Source of the DNA: Chryseobacterium sp. G0162
Lineage (GTDB): Bacteria > Bacteroidota > Bacteroidia > Flavobacteriales > Weeksellaceae
Assembly (NCBI RefSeq): GCF_003815715.1
Contig: NZ_CP033922.1
Coordinates: 1-64,000 of the forward strand
Length of the DNA stretch: 64,000 nt
Reading direction: 5' to 3'
Of this stretch, positions 29,702-39,145 are shown in pieces. Position 1 is the stretch's first letter. The number at the start of each line of letters is the position of its first letter. The notes beneath the pieces are model-generated. The model was not told the DNA's origin. It did no database searches and saw only the letters and a list, made by a program, of their open reading frames with translations. The position numbers and the translations under genes were made by a program.

Positions 29702-30397
29702 TTAAAAAGTTGTACTGCATTTAGCTACAAACTGTTCAAACTTCCTATTTCTATTTTGCATCACAGGTCCGTGACCGAAACAGATAATAGCGGGATTGAG
29801 CTCTGCCAATTTCTGAAGTGACTGGATGTTACGTTCTTGATCTGATGTAAATATGTTGGGTGGAAGCCTTAGACCAGTGGCAGTTGTGAGGAGATTCATA
29901 TTAGTTGCAACATCTCCCATAATCAGTAAACCATCGATCTCACGAAACAAAGATATGTGGGCAGCCGAATGTCCTGGTGTCTCTAAAACCCTAAAGTTTT
30001 CTATCATATCGTTTTCAACAACTGTATTTTCGACTTTATGTCCCTGACCTGCCCAATACTTTTGCTGAAGTTTTGCTATCCAGTACTGCGGACGAGGATA
30101 ATCCTGAGTTACCATACCTGTTTCAGTTCTTAAAACCTCGCTAGGATGGCAGCATAAGGGAATCTCAAAGTCAGCACATATCTGATCACTACAACCTTGA
30201 TGGTCTGCATGTGCATGTGTCAGTACATGTTGGTAAACAGGAATTTTCTGAATGGCTTTCTTTACAGTGTTATATGAACTCCGTATTCCTGAGTCTACCA
30301 GTACTCCCTCAATAATATAGCAATTGATACTGTTTCTCGGCATTAATGAAATTTGGAAAACCTCCGCAGCAACTTTATGTAACATTTTTTTATGCAA
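29702..30397 (-). CDS. MBL-fold metallo-hydrolase
   Basis: A 231-residue metallo-beta-lactamase-fold enzyme with the metal-binding motif THAHADHQG, a downstream ETPGHSAAH histidine, MGDVATN aspartate and CFGHGPV histidine, so the full two-metal ligand set is present. There is no signal peptide, so it is cytoplasmic. Members hydrolyse thioesters, lactones or phosphodiesters; nothing narrows this. The next gene on the same strand, just upstream, is a frameshifted Crp-family regulator that probably controlled it. Confidence 0.88.
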   Translation of the reverse strand: MHKKMLHKVAAEVFQISLMPRNSINCYIIEGVLVDSGIRSSYNTVKKAIQKIPVYQHVLTHAHADHQGCSDQICADFEIPLCCHPSEVLRTETGMVTQDYPRPQYWIAKLQQKYWAGQGHKVENTVVENDMIENFRVLETPGHSAAHISLFREIDGLLIMGDVATNMNLLTTATGLRLPPNIFTSDQERNIQSLQKLAELNPAIICFGHGPVMQNRNRKFEQFVAKCSTTF

Positions 30398-30436
30398 ATC
30401 TATAACACTACCCAGTATTTTATAAGGACATTTGTC

Positions 30437-31023
30437 CTATAATACATTGGGTCTATGTATCTGTCCCTTTGCCCGTGTAAGCGATCGTTGCGTAATTCCA
30501 AGATATGATGCCAGATCCTGGGTTGTTACACGTTGTACAAGCATTGGCTCATTAGAAAAAACATGAAGGTATTTATGCACAGATGACCGATTATTGTAAT
30601 TCAGTAAATAACGTTCTTTTTGGCTAAGCTCCCGCTCCATCAAAAGTTTTATTACTCTATTCCATGCGGGTACCTCACTAAGCAGGTACTGGTAGTCCGG
30701 GTAACTTATTCTATATATTACACTATCTTCAATAGTTCTGATACCCCGCACTGATTTTTCCTGAAGAACAAACTCTGAAAAGGATGTGACAAATTCCTTT
30801 TCAATTTAAAACATGTTACGTTCTCCTTTCCTCCGGTATCGACCGCATATGCTTTTACGGCACCAATAACAATAAATCCGATATAACGGCAGGTTTCACC
30901 CTTCGAGATAAAAAACTCACCCTTTTTAAGGTGGATAGGTTGGAAGAACTTCAAAGAAAGGTTGATTTCTTCTGATGACAGTTCTTCTGTTGAATATAGG
31001 TAATTTTCAAATATGTCACTCAT
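30437..31023 (-). pseudogene. Crp/Fnr family regulator, broken by a one-base frameshift
   Basis: Two overlapping frames form one protein. The first (from 31023) gives the cyclic-nucleotide-like domain up to GGKENVTCF; the second gives EKEFVTSFSEFVLQEKSVRG through the winged helix VTTQDLASYLGITQRSLTRAKGQ. The shift lies at 30802-30808; adding one T to AAATTGAA restores the frame as CFKFEKEF. Full length would be about 195 residues, normal for the short Bacteroidota Crp group. It lies 39 bp upstream of the MBL hydrolase. Sequence error is possible because a single base in a short repeat is involved. Confidence 0.85.
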
Positions 31024-31178
31024 TTCATGGTATTTTTTATTATTTTTATATTCTTCTTAGCCTTCTCTTGATTACATACCAAACCTCAAGAGCCAAAGCT
31101 ATGAATTATTGTGTATTCAATACCTACATTTTTTATATTCAAAAATATTTGTTCCCGTTCACAGTTGATAAATAAAAA

Positions 31179-31200
31179 ACCTCCCAAAGCATTGGAAGGT
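31179..31200 (-). terminator. Intrinsic terminator, minus strand
   Basis: On the minus strand ACCT-T-CCAA pairs with TTGG-G-AGGT around TGCT, followed by TTTTTTAT. It lies about 100 bp downstream of the small frame at 31297 and of the SDR remnant. Confidence 0.65.
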
Positions 31201-31296
31201 AAAAAATGTTTGTTCGAAAAATGAGTTTTCAAAAGTCCAAATATAATCTTACAAAGAAAACTAAGCTATGACTCTAATCATAATAAAAACAAAGAT

Positions 31297-31446
31297 TTAC
31301 TTTATTATCTCTTTTGTTAATATATCCTCTATATTTTGAAATTTCGCAGTGATTAACTTAAGAAAATATAAATTATATTTTTGGGCAATAAGAAAAGACA
31401 AAAAGGCATTATTTTCAGATTCTTTTTTATAAAATATAGGATTCAT
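31297..31446 (-). CDS. Possible 49-residue small protein
   Basis: The frame reads MNPIFYKKESENNAFLSFLIAQ...NIEDILTKEIIK, between the SDR remnant and a minus-strand terminator. Composition is protein-like, but I recognise no family and see no clear promoter box. Confidence 0.3.
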   Translation of the reverse strand: MNPIFYKKESENNAFLSFLIAQKYNLYFLKLITAKFQNIEDILTKEIIK

Positions 31447-31474
31447 TTGTCTTAACAATATGTAGTTATTAATG

Positions 31475-31689
31475 CTACAAACTATTTTTATTAATAAGAC
31501 CTTTTTTTAATCCTACTGCAGCAAAGCCAGCCACAATTACAATTAATACAGCTACTTTAATGTTTTTAGATGTATTTAAAGGAGGTTTACCAAATATTTT
31601 GTGGGGATCTTGAGAAGGCTTAAGTATCTTTCCAGATACTTAAGGACCATCTTTTATTTTCATCATTAACCGTACATCCGCTGATGTTG
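31475..31689 (-). pseudogene. C-terminal remnant of an SDR oxidoreductase
   Basis: Translation gives SADVRLMMKIKDGP-stop-VSGKILKPSQDPHKIFGKPPLNTSKNIKVAVLI..., closely matching the last 70 residues of the intact SDR at 53835-54845 (ASAGVRLMMKIKNGPEVSGNILEPSKDPHRIYGRPPLNTSK). The catalytic domain is absent. A TAA interrupts the frame at the edge of a perfect 10-bp palindrome. It directly follows a dnaE2 remnant on the same strand, whereas the intact homologues are convergent. Confidence 0.85.
31619..31644. repeat. Perfect 10-bp-arm palindrome inside the SDR remnant
   Basis: CTTAAGTATC (31619-31628) and GATACTTAAG (31635-31644) with a 6-base loop. The homologous place in the intact SDR gene (about 53988-54018) is only an imperfect palindrome. 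Confidence 0.8.
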
Positions 31690-31691
31690 TA

Positions 31692-32757
31692 CTAATAAAT
31701 CTTTGACAAAAACAGAACAACTATATGGAGTCTGTAAAAAATCAAAAGGGCTGTATTTTCAGGTTTAAAATTGACCAGTAAAATTCTTGCTTCAACAAGC
31801 AATTCATTTTTAGGTTTTCCTGTAAAACGGAATATTCCTATAAAAATCAAAATCTGTACAGTTTCAATACCAATGGGGAAACGTCTTATAAAGTTCTTCA
31901 ATGAGGTATATATTCCGTTGATTTCCCATTCCTCAACAATACCATGGGCAATTCTTGTTTCCAAACCTTCCAAAAGCATTAACCTCAGGTAGATATATTT
32001 TCCTTTCAGTATTGTTTGATATTCACTGTTGTTAATACACGGTACATGGATATTTCCACTTGATATTTTTACTTCATGAATATAAACTTCAGTTCTGTAA
32101 AATCTACCTTGGTTATTGATTACAGAAACCATAAATTCCAAAGGATAGTATATCCTTAAATACAAACTCTTATAACTTTCCACAGCATAAGAAGCTGAAT
32201 GTACCTTGCAGAAAGAATATCCTTCGAAAGATTCAATCTGTCTGTATGCCTCAGGTAACATTAATTCTGAATGACGTTACATGATGTAAAGAAATTGTCT
32301 TTTACTTCCTGAGTTTTTTTTGATGGATCTTCCTTTTCCACTCGTAAGTCTTTGTAAAATATCATCATCTACCAGAGATAATCCGCCAAAGTACTGAGCA
32401 ATCTTGATCACATTCTCTTGGTATACCATGATGCCGTAAATTTCTTTGAAATGTTCTTCAAATACCTGATGAAAATATCCAAACTGGTCAGAATGATTAT
32501 TTCTGAAAATATACTCCCGCTTCATTACGCTTTGTGCGACCCCTTGGTCTAATAATAGAGGGTATAGCAACCAATGTTCTCTAATTATCACGTTTTAGTA
32601 TTCTTAAAAGACCTGGCATAGCAGGCGATTCAATAATAGAAGCAACCTATAGTTCTTCCTATAGCCAGATATTCATTGGTCTTTTCTTCATCTTTTGACA
32701 TTGATTTATCACGAATAATGTCTGTCACAAAAAGCATATCCCGAGACTGATATTTTT
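31692..32757 (-). pseudogene. Decayed fragment of error-prone DNA polymerase DnaE2
   Basis: Pieces in several frames match consecutive parts of the intact DnaE2 at 50767-53820: SMSKDEEKTNEYLAIGRTIGCF, IESPAMPGLLRILKRDN, VAQSVMKREYIFRNN, YGIMVYQENVIKIAQYFGGL, then YRQIESFEGYSFCKVHSASYAVESY through RFTGKPKNELLVEARILL. Stops and shifts lie between the pieces, and both the PHP/palm N-terminal two thirds and the C-terminal region are missing. It is clearly non-functional. Divergence from the intact copy suggests an old paralogue or element-borne copy rather than a recent duplication. Confidence 0.9.
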
Positions 32758-32824
32758 TATCGTAATCTCCTGTTCGATAGCAAGATTGTACTAAAGGAAG
32801 GAGAATAAAGAGAGCTTTTACTCA

Positions 32825-32908
32825 TTAAGATTGTTGTTGAGTCAATGTAAGATGGCAGAAACAAAGATGTGAAAAGAAGATTGCACTCAAAAACAAGAGT
32901 TTTTTCAT
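32825..32908 (-). pseudogene. Orphan signal-peptide start of an exported protein
   Basis: A 27-codon frame, MKKLLFLSAIFFSHLCFCHL, with a classic signal-peptide profile, then TLTQQQS and a stop. A perfect TAnnTTTG box (TACTTTTG, complement of 32923-32930) sits 14 bases upstream of the ATG. It looks like the promoter and 5' end of an exported protein gene whose body was lost at the junction with the dnaE2 remnant. Confidence 0.45.
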
Positions 32909-32922
32909 GATTATATATTCCG

Positions 32923-32930
32923 CAAAAGTA
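32923..32930 (-). promoter_or_regulatory. TAnnTTTG -7 box before the orphan signal peptide
   Basis: TACTTTTG on the minus strand, 14 bases before the ATG at 32908, a spacing close to that at both MarR-like genes in this window. Confidence 0.4.
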
Positions 32931-33074
32931 AGAATAAAACCACATGATATTTTACGCGTATTCTCAACTTTCGTACCAGACAGGTATGTTCTAACCTCAC
33001 ATAGATCCAACAAAAAGTACCACATTTCTAATAATGGCAAAAAAGTTGTAACTATTTAAAGAAATATTTATCGT

Positions 33075-33613
<539 letters not shown>

Positions 33614-33620
33614 GTCTATT

Positions 33621-33659
33621 TAATGAGAATAGGGTGCTTTTAAGCATCCTATTCTCATT
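33621..33659. terminator. Strong bidirectional terminator hairpin
   Basis: AATGAGAATAGG-G-TGCT pairs with AGCA-T-CCTATTCTCATT around TTTA, 8 bases after the Lmo0937 gene stop codon. It also faces the 3' end of topB on the other strand. Confidence 0.85.
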
Positions 33660-33713
33660 TACTATTACAAATTCGAGAATCGGCACATTACCTATTAATA
33701 GCTTATAACCTAG

Positions 33714-35801
33714 TTACATATTCTTTTTAAATTCAAACGCTGTACTAAAATCATTTTTTAAAATTATAAATGCATAAAACTTCACCCCGTTTTTGCTCTC
33801 CATATTTTTAATTAATGATGTTTTGTTTTGGGTTAATAACAAAATAATATTTTTAATACTGAGTTGTACTCCACATACAGTTCTGAATAGAATCCAACCA
33901 CATTGCTCATCAGAACATTTTACGATTTTTTCTTTGATAATAAGAGCATGTTGTTGGCATTTCGGACATTTTAATTGTGGGATATTTTCTTTAGGAATAT
34001 AAAGTGATAAAAGTTCGTTGGTGATTTCTGCTGTATAGGCTTGGATGTCGTTCATGAATTGAGTTTTATTGAGTTCATCTTTTTCAATTCTATCCAGTGC
34101 TATTTCCCACTCTGCGGTCATTTGGACATTAGCTATTTTTTTGTCTTTGACAAGATTGTAAACCTGCAAGCCTTTATTTGTGGGATACAGCGTTTTGCTT
34201 TTCCTGATAATATAGTTTCTGCTGAGCAGCGTTTCAATAATGGAAGCTCTGGTGGCTGGGGTTCCGATGCCAATATTGGAGAGTGCTTTTTGTTCTTCTT
34301 TGTTTTCAATAGATCTGCCTGCATTTTCCATGGCTGACAAGAGGTCGGCTTCAGTAAAAAGTTTTGGTGGTTGTGTAATTTTTTCCAGTAGTTCTGTTTT
34401 TGAGATTTTCAGTTCATCTCCGATTTTGAATTCCGGAAGTTCAGTAATGACTTCACTTTTATTATTGGAATTTTCATTGTCAGTGAGAATTCCTTTGATG
34501 GCACGCCAGCCCGTGTTGAGTATTTTTGATCCCTTGATCTGGAATTCATAATGATGAACTTTGATGGTGATGTTGCTGACTTGTTTGGTACAGGCATGGG
34601 ATAAGGATTCCAATAAGCGGTAAGCAATCGTATCATAAATGGCTTTTTCCGTAGCGCTAAGTGCGGATGGAACTTTCGTAGTGATGAGTAAACCATGATG
34701 GTCTGTCACTTTTAGATCATTTACAATACGCTTGTTGAAATTTCCGAACTTTAAAGTTGATATGGGTGGTTTGAAATGATCGGTTGCATTGAGAATTCTG
34801 ACCAGTTCAGGAATTTCAGTCCATAAATCTTCAGGAATATACTTGCTGCCGGTTCTGGGATAGGTAATGAATTTCTTTTCATATAAGCTTTGGGCAATCT
34901 GTAAAACTTCATCTGCAGAAAGACCAAGCTTTCTGTTGGCTTCTTTCTGTAGTTCCGTGAGGTCAAAAAGTAAAGGAGACTGTTCTTGTACTGTTTTAAT
35001 GGATACATCTTCTACAACAGCTTTTCCCTCCCGCTCTATGGATTTTTTGATTTGTTCTGCCTGCTTTTTTTCTTCCCATTGTAATAGTGAAAGGCTGGTG
35101 AAGTCTGTATATTCTTTTCTATGGCTCAGCTGAATCTGAAAGTACTTTTCCTTAGTGAAGTTTTGATTTTGTAGGAATCTTTGACAGATTAAAGCAAGGG
35201 TTGGGGTCTGCACTCTGCCTAATGAATAAACATCTTGGTTTCCTGCGATGGTTAATGCCTGGGTGGCGTTGATTCCTACCAGCCAGTCCGCTTCACTTCT
35301 GGCTTTTGCTGCTTGATACAAACCGTCAAAGGCATCGCCTGGTTGAAGGTTTTTAAAACCGTCCTGTATTGCTTTTTCTGTCAGGGAGTTTATCCATAAT
35401 CTTTCAAAGGGTTTGTTGCATTGTATGTAATGATAGATATAGCGGAAGATCAGCTCTCCTTCTCTTCCTGCATCTGTTGCGACAATAATACTGCTGCATT
35501 GACTGATGACTTGGTTTATGGTGTTGAGTTGTTTTAAAGCCGAAGGATCAGGCTCATAGCCTTTTGTTTTCTTTAGTTTTTTTGGCGTCAGAATAAAAGG
35601 GTTCGGAAAGATAGGCAAAGAGACTTTGTTAAAGCCTCTTATACCATAATCCTCCGGCATTCCTAATGCGATCAGATGTCCTAATGCCCAGGTGACACAA
35701 TATCCGTTACCGGATAGATAACCATCTTTCTTTTCACGGGCTCCTAACAATTGTGCGATTTCTCTTGCGACGCTCGGTTTTTCTGCGATGATTGCTTTCA
35801 T
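33714..35801 (-). CDS. topB: DNA topoisomerase III of conjugative-element type
   Basis: A 695-residue type IA topoisomerase. The Toprim domain has AEKPSVAREIA (E7) and the acidic ATDAGREGE (108-116); the catalytic tyrosine is Y314 in FITYPRTGS; a C-terminal zinc-ribbon-like LKCPKCQQ...VKCSDEQCGW and the usual short tail follow. All expected domains are present, so it looks intact. This form, followed upstream by DUF3945/DUF4099 and an HTH gene, is typical of Bacteroidota integrative conjugative elements. A heavily decayed second piece of the same gene lies at 46741-47125. Confidence 0.93.
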   Translation of the reverse strand: MKAIIAEKPSVAREIAQLLGAREKKDGYLSGNGYCVTWALGHLIALGMPEDYGIRGFNKVSLPIFPNPFILTPKKLKKTKGYEPDPSALKQLNTINQVISQCSSIIVATDAGREGELIFRYIYHYIQCNKPFERLWINSLTEKAIQDGFKNLQPGDAFDGLYQAAKARSEADWLVGINATQALTIAGNQDVYSLGRVQTPTLALICQRFLQNQNFTKEKYFQIQLSHRKEYTDFTSLSLLQWEEKKQAEQIKKSIEREGKAVVEDVSIKTVQEQSPLLFDLTELQKEANRKLGLSADEVLQIAQSLYEKKFITYPRTGSKYIPEDLWTEIPELVRILNATDHFKPPISTLKFGNFNKRIVNDLKVTDHHGLLITTKVPSALSATEKAIYDTIAYRLLESLSHACTKQVSNITIKVHHYEFQIKGSKILNTGWRAIKGILTDNENSNNKSEVITELPEFKIGDELKISKTELLEKITQPPKLFTEADLLSAMENAGRSIENKEEQKALSNIGIGTPATRASIIETLLSRNYIIRKSKTLYPTNKGLQVYNLVKDKKIANVQMTAEWEIALDRIEKDELNKTQFMNDIQAYTAEITNELLSLYIPKENIPQLKCPKCQQHALIIKEKIVKCSDEQCGWILFRTVCGVQLSIKNIILLLTQNKTSLIKNMESKNGVKFYAFIILKNDFSTAFEFKKNM

Positions 35802-35822
35802 ATGATGGATTTAGATGATTAA

Positions 35823-37274
35823 TTATAGTTTTTGCCCTCTTGGTTTTCTAACCTTTTTTTGCTGATCCTTCTGCTGTTTATTGGCAGGCTGCTGTTTTGA
35901 TGCTACAGGTTCCTTCACATTTTTTGTAACTTCATTGGTTTTACCCTGGGTGTTAACCGCAGTTTGGATTTTATGAGCTTCTGTAGTTCTTGCCTCCTCT
36001 TTGAGCCTATTAGGATGATTGAAGGAGAAATCGGTTTTAAAGATTTCTTTATTGAAGGTAATATAGCCTTGATAGGCTTTACCTTTAGCATCGGTAAGGC
36101 CATCAACGTATACGGTTTGCCCGGCTTTGAACTTTTCATATTGTGAATCGTCCAGTTCTTTTCCTCTGAATATTTTGGGTGCTTCTTTATCTGTAGGTTG
36201 AGTTTGTTGTTGGTTATGATGATGTTGTTGATTTTGTTGCAGTATCTGGTTATTGTTGAATAAAAATTCCAAATACCGTTTATCTGCATTAAATTGTACG
36301 GTGGCATCGAACAATTCTCCTTTTTTAGAAGTCATGCCTTCAAGATACAATGGTCCTCCTTCCAGTAAGGTTTGCTTCTGATGTTCACCAAGTTTTATTC
36401 CTTTAATTTCATCAGGGATTTTCATGTACTCCGCTCTATAGGCAACCAATTCATTGGTTAAACGGTCACGGCTGATGACAGATGGAATGATTTCATCTGT
36501 TTTAGGATTGACAAGATCTACTACCCTGCCCATATTCCCGGTTTCTCTAAGGTTCTTTTTGTCTTCATCACTGAACTGATGACCTAAGAATTTATTATTG
36601 AGACTGGGCTCTTTTCGGATTCCGTGCAGATGAACGGCGACCTGTCCTGTATCTCCTGTTTGAAGAGATAACCGGACATCCATTTTGCTCACTGCAGTTC
36701 CCAGATTAATAGTAATTGGAATTAATGTATTGGTTTTAAAACCTCTGAGTTATGAATCCATGGCATTCATTTTTTCAAGTTTCTCCTGATTAAGTCCGAA
36801 CTTCTCCATCGTTTTCCAGTCGATCTGTTCAGGCTGAAAACGGTACTCCTGATTGTCTGTGTTGTTGTCCATTGTATTTTGATTTTTTGGATTGTTGTTG
36901 TGTTGAGGTAAAATTTCGTAGTCTTTCAGCTTTTCTTTTTCTTCAGGAGATGCCTTATCGACATACTTCTGAAGATCCTTAGCAGTATTAACAGCATCAT
37001 ATTCTGAAACTTTGAAAAAGTTGAAATGCGTGGGATTTTTAAGCTGTCGGTAAAAATTGGAAAAGAAGTTGGAAAATAGATCGCCGTTCTTATCTACCCT
37101 GATCAGCTGTTCATTATCCTTTTTTTCTTGTGGAGGAACTTTTTGAAGGTTTCCATCTTTATCAATTCCTTTGACAATTTCAACCTGATGGGTATGAATG
37201 TTCAGGACAAGGAGTGTGTCTGTTGCCGGTTTGATTTCATTGGATTCCTTAGGATTTATCAATTCATCTTCCAT
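35823..37274 (-). pseudogene. DUF4099/DUF3945 conjugative-element protein, split by one TAA
   Basis: Two frames (36750-37274 and 35823-36692) are in one phase, separated only by TAA at 36750-36752. Reading through gives ...LEKMNAMDS-stop-LRGFKTNTLIPITINLGTAVSKMDVRL. The joint region fits the normal DUF4099 sequence, where a leucine is expected (TTA to TAA would explain it). The restored protein has about 483 residues: an N-terminal domain, a DUF4099 domain with FGLNQEKLEKM, and two DUF3945-type repeats (GPLYLEGMTSKKGELFDATVQFNADKR; QTVYVDGLTDAKGKAYQGYITFN), ending in a basic tail. It lies 21 bp upstream of topB. Confidence 0.85.
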
Positions 37275-37371
37275 TGTATTTCATTTAATGGAACCAAGAT
37301 ATAAGCTCAATTAAGAAATCCTGAAGATTGGAATGGTGATGAATGATTTGGCTGTGGATGTCTTATCATCG

Positions 37372-37653
37372 TCAGGAGTTTAAACATTCTCTGATCAATT
37401 GATGGACATCCGAAAGCTTATAATAGAGCTTTCCGCTGATGGTATAGTAAGGCAGCTTTTTATCAGTCCGGTACCGCTGTAATGATCGGGAACTTATTTT
37501 TAAAAGCTGTAAAACATCCTGGTTATCCAGAAGCTGCTCTCCGTCTACTTCTATAAATCTGGATTGGTTCTTAATCATTTGTTCTTTGAGTAGGTCAAAT
37601 CTTTCCATGATTCTCTCCATCCAGGCTATAAATTCTGATCTTTCAATATTCAT
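37372..37653 (-). CDS. Helix-turn-helix DNA-binding protein (excisionase-like)
   Basis: The ATG at 37653 (MNIERSEFIAWMERIMERF) is preferred over an upstream start at 37695. The 93-residue protein ends in a MerR/excisionase-like winged helix: LLDNQDVLQLLKISSRSLQRYR, then LPYYTISGKLYYKLSDVHQLI. Such small HTH proteins commonly precede the DUF3945 and topB genes in Bacteroidota conjugative elements and may act in control or excision. The exact role is unproven. Confidence 0.82.
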   Translation of the reverse strand: MNIERSEFIAWMERIMERFDLLKEQMIKNQSRFIEVDGEQLLDNQDVLQLLKISSRSLQRYRTDKKLPYYTISGKLYYKLSDVHQLIRECLNS

Positions 37654-37984
37654 AACTGTGATTTTTATGATTGCTTGTGATGTAAAATTGAACAAGAGAA
37701 ATCAAATAAAATCACTACTTTTTCATAGTACCGAAAAAGATTTTTACTTATTTTTTTAATAGCTTTTAAGAATGGTTGATATCTAGATCCATAAGATAAT
37801 AATGGAAGAGAAAAAATTATTTTAATTCGAAAATTCAATTCTAAGTATCTGTTCAGATATTTTTTATTTTGAAACAAAAGCCATAATTTTATTAATGATT
37901 TAAATACATCAGCTCATATAGGGAATCTATCTGTTTTAATGTATTGAAGTAATTTTATTGTTCTCTTATTAATATCCATCATTA

Positions 37985-38878
37985 ATGGCCAATAATCGCA
38001 AATCAATTTACAGTGCACTTGCCGCTAACCTACTGATCGCTTTGACAAAGTTTATTGCAGGGGCATTTACCAATAGTTCTTCCATGATATCTGAAGGAAT
38101 CCATTCAACAGTAGATACCGCGAATCAGCTGTTGCTTTTATATGGAATCAAAAGGAGCAGGAAACCTGCAGATGAGTCTCATCCATTTGGGTATGGCAAG
38201 GAGCTCTATTTCTGGTCCTTCGTGGTTTCAATTCTTATATTTGGTTTAGGGGGCGCTTTATCTATCTATCAGGGAATTTTACACATTATGGAACCTGAGG
38301 TAATGAAAGATCCATTCTGGAATTATATTGTATTGATACTTTCCCTTATTTTCGAGGGGACCTCTTTGTTTATCGCTGTAAAAGAATTTAACAAGACTCG
38401 CAACGGCTTGAGATGGTGGGATGCAATCATCAAAAGCAAAGATCCGGGAAGCTTTCTTGTGGTTTTTGAAGATGGTGCCGCAGTAGCCGGTCTGCTTGTT
38501 GTTATGATATTAATGGGGATCAGCCATTGGTTACGAATTCCGGAATTGGATGGGCTGGCATCGGTAATCGTAGGGTTAATACTGGTTTTTGTATCGCTTA
38601 TTCTGGCCAGGGAAAGCAGAAGCCTGCTGATGGGTGAAGGCATAGCACCTGAAACAAGAGAAAAGATTGCTAAACTGGCTGAAAAAGATACTGCTGTTAT
38701 CAGAACAAAAAGTATACTCTCTACGTACCAGTCACCTGAAGAAGTAGTACTGATGCTGATCATCGATTTCGAAGATCATCTGGATACAGAAGAGATCACA
38801 GAGGCCATACACCGTATTCGTGACCATATTAAAAATGAATTCCCATTCGTAAGGTTCGTTATCATTCAGCCGGAATAA
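37985..38878 (+). CDS. Cation diffusion facilitator (CDF) metal transporter
   Basis: A 297-residue protein with six membrane helices and a cytoplasmic C-terminal domain. The helix-2 metal site reads EGIHSTVDTANQ (His and Asp), the following loop HPFGYGKELYFW is a family hallmark, and a second His/Asp site occurs around helix 5 (ELDGLASVIVG). The soluble tail (SPEEVVLMLIIDFEDHLDTEEI) is the usual dimerisation domain. CDF proteins export Zn, Fe, Mn or similar ions by proton antiport; the metal cannot be assigned. Confidence 0.92.
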   Translation: MANNRKSIYSALAANLLIALTKFIAGAFTNSSSMISEGIHSTVDTANQLLLLYGIKRSRKPADESHPFGYGKELYFWSFVVSILIFGLGGALSIYQGILHIMEPEVMKDPFWNYIVLILSLIFEGTSLFIAVKEFNKTRNGLRWWDAIIKSKDPGSFLVVFEDGAAVAGLLVVMILMGISHWLRIPELDGLASVIVGLILVFVSLILARESRSLLMGEGIAPETREKIAKLAEKDTAVIRTKSILSTYQSPEEVVLMLIIDFEDHLDTEEITEAIHRIRDHIKNEFPFVRFVIIQPE

Positions 38879-39145
38879 CTCATTATAGTATATGATCTTG
38901 AGAATTTTTAATTTTCATCCGTTATTCCATACATAAACAATTATTATATATGTACCTTAATATTACAAAATATGAAAGTATTGATATAACTTTAAAAAAT
39001 TCTTGCAAGTATGATATTTCTTTTCAACGGACGAAAAAAAGTTATCTGTATGCCATGATCAGCTTAATCAGATAATTATCTAACAAACCAAAAAAATGAC
39101 TAAAAACCTATAAACTGACAATCCATCAAAATTTATAGCATACAG

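Noticed and set aside
34041-34696. Overlapping frames inside topB on both strands
   Set aside because: They lie wholly inside a strongly conserved gene and have no family features.
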